Below, piece by piece: positions 61,764-64,000 of a DNA stretch of 64,000 nucleotides. How positions within the stretch are numbered: position 1 is the first letter of the stretch; each line of letters starts with the position of its first letter. Both the position numbers and the translations under genes were made by a program. The notes under the pieces are model-generated. The model was not told the origin of the DNA. It did no database searches and saw nothing but the letters and a program-made list of their open reading frames with translations. Origin of the DNA: Candidatus Bacteroides merdipullorum (GTDB lineage Bacteria; Bacteroidota; Bacteroidia; Bacteroidales; Bacteroidaceae); NCBI GenBank assembly GCA_019116045.1, contig DXCK01000113.1, positions 1 through 64,000 of the forward strand, in the 5' to 3' direction.

Positions 61764-62978
61764 ATGGAAAATATTAAAATGAATTCGATAGAAGAGGCGA
61801 TAGAAGAATTCAAGTCTGGCAACTTTGTCATTGTGGTGGACGATGAGGACCGCGAGAATGAGGGTGACTTGATTATCGCTGCCGAGTTAATCACGCCTGA
61901 GAAGGTGAACTTCATGTTGAAGCACGCACGTGGAGTGTTGTGTGCCCCTATCACGATATCCCGTTGCCAAGAGTTGGATTTACCTCATCAGGTGGTGGAC
62001 AATACGTCGGTGTTAGGGACTCCTTTTACCGTGACCATTGATAAATTGGAAGGTTGTACCACGGGCGTGTCGGCTGCCGACCGTGCAGCTACCATCCGTG
62101 CATTGGCCGACCCGGCATCTACACCTGCTACGTTTGGTCGTCCCGGACACATTAATCCGTTGTATGCTCAAGAAAAAGGGGTCTTGCGTCGTGCTGGACA
62201 TACAGAGGCCACTATCGACCTGGCCCGCCTGGCCGGGCTGTATCCGGCGGGTGCGTTGATGGAGATTATGAGCGACGATGGGACGATGGCCCGCCTGCCG
62301 GAGCTGCGTAAGTTTGCTGACGAGTATGGGTTGAAACTGATTTCTATCCACGACCTGATAGCTTATCGCTTGAAGCAGGAATCTATTGTTGAAAAAGGTG
62401 TGGAGGTGAACATGCCTACGGCTTACGGCGATTTCCGTCTGATAGCTTTCCGCCAGAAGTCAAACGGACTGGAACACGTGGCTTTGTTTAAAGGGGCGTG
62501 GGAGCCGGACGAGCCCATCTTGGTGCGGGTACATTCGTCGTGTGCCACGGGCGACATCTTCGCCTCCAAGCGTTGCGATTGTGGGGAACAGTTGCACAAG
62601 GCCATGCAGATGATTGAAGCCGCCGGCAAAGGCGTGCTGGTTTATCTGAACCAGGAAGGGCGCGGCATCGGCCTGATGGAGAAGATGAAGGCTTATAAAC
62701 TGCAGGAAGACGGCATGGATACGGTGGATGCCAACATCTGCCTGGGGCATCTGGCCGATGAGCGCGACTATGGTGTGGGAGCCCAAATATTGCGGGAACT
62801 GGGTGTGCACAAGATGCGCCTGATGACCAATAACCCCGTAAAACGTGTGGGGCTGGAAGCTTATGGGTTGGAAATCACCGAGAATGTTCCCATCGAGACG
62901 ACTCCCAACCCATATAATGAGCGTTACCTGCGCACGAAGCAAGAGCGCATGGGGCATACGTTGCATTTTAATAAATGA
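61764..62978 (+). CDS. ribBA: 3,4-dihydroxy-2-butanone-4-phosphate synthase / GTP cyclohydrolase II
   Basis: [50 protein letters not shown]. Confidence 0.96.
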   Translation: MENIKMNSIEEAIEEFKSGNFVIVVDDEDRENEGDLIIAAELITPEKVNFMLKHARGVLCAPITISRCQELDLPHQVVDNTSVLGTPFTVTIDKLEGCTTGVSAADRAATIRALADPASTPATFGRPGHINPLYAQEKGVLRRAGHTEATIDLARLAGLYPAGALMEIMSDDGTMARLPELRKFADEYGLKLISIHDLIAYRLKQESIVEKGVEVNMPTAYGDFRLIAFRQKSNGLEHVALFKGAWEPDEPILVRVHSSCATGDIFASKRCDCGEQLHKAMQMIEAAGKGVLVYLNQEGRGIGLMEKMKAYKLQEDGMDTVDANICLGHLADERDYGVGAQILRELGVHKMRLMTNNPVKRVGLEAYGLEITENVPIETTPNPYNERYLRTKQERMGHTLHFNK

Positions 62979-63009
62979 AAGATTGTTTATAACATAGGAG
63001 GAAAACAAG

Positions 63010-64000
63010 ATGAATCAATTATCAGACCGCGTGAACAGCTTGTCGCCTTCGGCAACGCTGGCCATGTCTCAGAAAAGCGCTGAATTGAAAGCGCAGGGCA
63101 TAGATGTTATTAACCTGAGTGTGGGGGAACCTGATTTCAATACCCCAGACCATATCAAGGAGGCTGCCAAGAAGGCTATCGACGAGAATTATTCCCGTTA
63201 TTCGCCTGTGGCCGGCTATCCGGCTTTGCGCAACGCTATCGTGGCCAAGCTGAAGAATGAAAACGGGCTGGACTATACGGCCGCCCAAATCTCTTGCGCC
63301 AACGGTGCCAAGCAATCAGTCTGCAACACCATCCTTGTCCTGGTCAATCCGGGCGATGAGGTCATCGTGCCCGCTCCCTATTGGGTGAGCTATCCGGAGA
63401 TGGTGAAACTGGCCGAAGGTGTTCCCGTTATCGTGTCTGCCGGCATTGAGCAAGATTTCAAGATGACGCCTGCCCAGTTGGAGGCTGCCATTACGCCGAA
63501 GACCAAAGCGCTGATACTGTGTTCGCCGTCCAATCCTACCGGCTCGGTTTACAGTGCCGAAGAACTGGCAGCTTTGGCCGCCGTGCTTCAGAAGCACCCG
63601 CAGGTCATGGTCATAGCCGATGAGATTTACGAGCATATCAACTACATAGGCCGCCATCACAGCATTGCCCGGGTTCCTGGCATGAAGGAGCGCACGGTGA
63701 TTGTGAACGGTGTGTCCAAGGCATACGCCATGACCGGTTGGCGCATCGGTTTCATTGCTGGACCCGAATGGGTCGTTAAGGCTGTCAATAAGCTGCAAGG
63801 CCAGTATACGTCCGGCCCTTGCTCGGTGTCGCAAAAGGCTGCCGAAGCTGCTTATACCGGCACCCAGGCTCCCGTCGAAGAGATGCGCCAGGCGTTCCAG
63901 CGTCGTCGCGACTTGATTGTTCGTCTGGCCAAGGAAGTGCCCGGCTTCGAAGTGAATGTGCCCGAAGGTGCTTTCTACCTTTTCCCAAAATGCAGTTCCT
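63010..64000 (+). CDS. Aspartate/aromatic aminotransferase class I (3' end outside window)
   Basis: MNQLSDRVNSLSPSATLAMSQKSAELKAQGIDVINLSVGEPDFNTPDHI; VNGVSKAYAMTGWRIG. Confidence 0.93.
   Translation, partial: MNQLSDRVNSLSPSATLAMSQKSAELKAQGIDVINLSVGEPDFNTPDHIKEAAKKAIDENYSRYSPVAGYPALRNAIVAKLKNENGLDYTAAQISCANGAKQSVCNTILVLVNPGDEVIVPAPYWVSYPEMVKLAEGVPVIVSAGIEQDFKMTPAQLEAAITPKTKALILCSPSNPTGSVYSAEELAALAAVLQKHPQVMVIADEIYEHINYIGRHHSIARVPGMKERTVIVNGVSKAYAMTGWRIGFIAGPEWVVKAVNKLQGQYTSGPCSVSQKAAEAAYTGTQAPVEEMRQAFQRRRDLIVRLAKEVPGFEVNVPEGAFYLFPKCSS

Overview
The window is a Bacteroidaceae-type chromosomal segment, judged from TAnnTTTG -7 promoter boxes, SusC/SusD, a hybrid two-component regulator (HTCS), TamL/TamB and a thrA-apgM-thrC operon. 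Positions 1-20271 hold a polysaccharide utilization locus: two Ser-type sulfatases, GH2 with a ricin-like N-terminus, GH29, GH20, SusD and SusC, and a divergent HTCS. Its content suggests sulfated, fucosylated host glycans. The rest is mostly housekeeping: TetR, FabG, RluA, S9 peptidase, NtrC-type regulator, cyclophilin, M16, MATE, hybrid kinase, TamB, TamL, nucleotidyltransferase, a decayed TolC, an HU-like protein, CarB, GH16, two tRNA-Val, RadA, ThrA/ApgM/ThrC, MscS, an LTA-synthase-like protein, tRNA-Met(CAT), a START-like protein, LptF/G, RibBA and a partial aminotransferase. The strongest unexplained signals are non-coding or small. (1) The carB leader resembles a pyrBI attenuator: a 71-codon leader ORF spans a pause-type hairpin, a U-rich tract and a GNRA-capped terminator-like hairpin, then overlaps carB. 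(2) A Thr-rich 19-aa leader ORF and two hairpins with a U-tract precede thrA. (3) A 126-bp in-frame insertion inside apgM consists of 18 phased heptamers and is internally palindromic. (4) Several unrelated intergenic tandem arrays share a 22-bp period. (5) A 31-codon ORF (MSRMKESSYSKSAIYKNKIHFFHAWGACAQI) sits just behind a -7 box, upstream of a tolC pseudogene. All calls come from reading the sequence; no database searches or folding programs were run.
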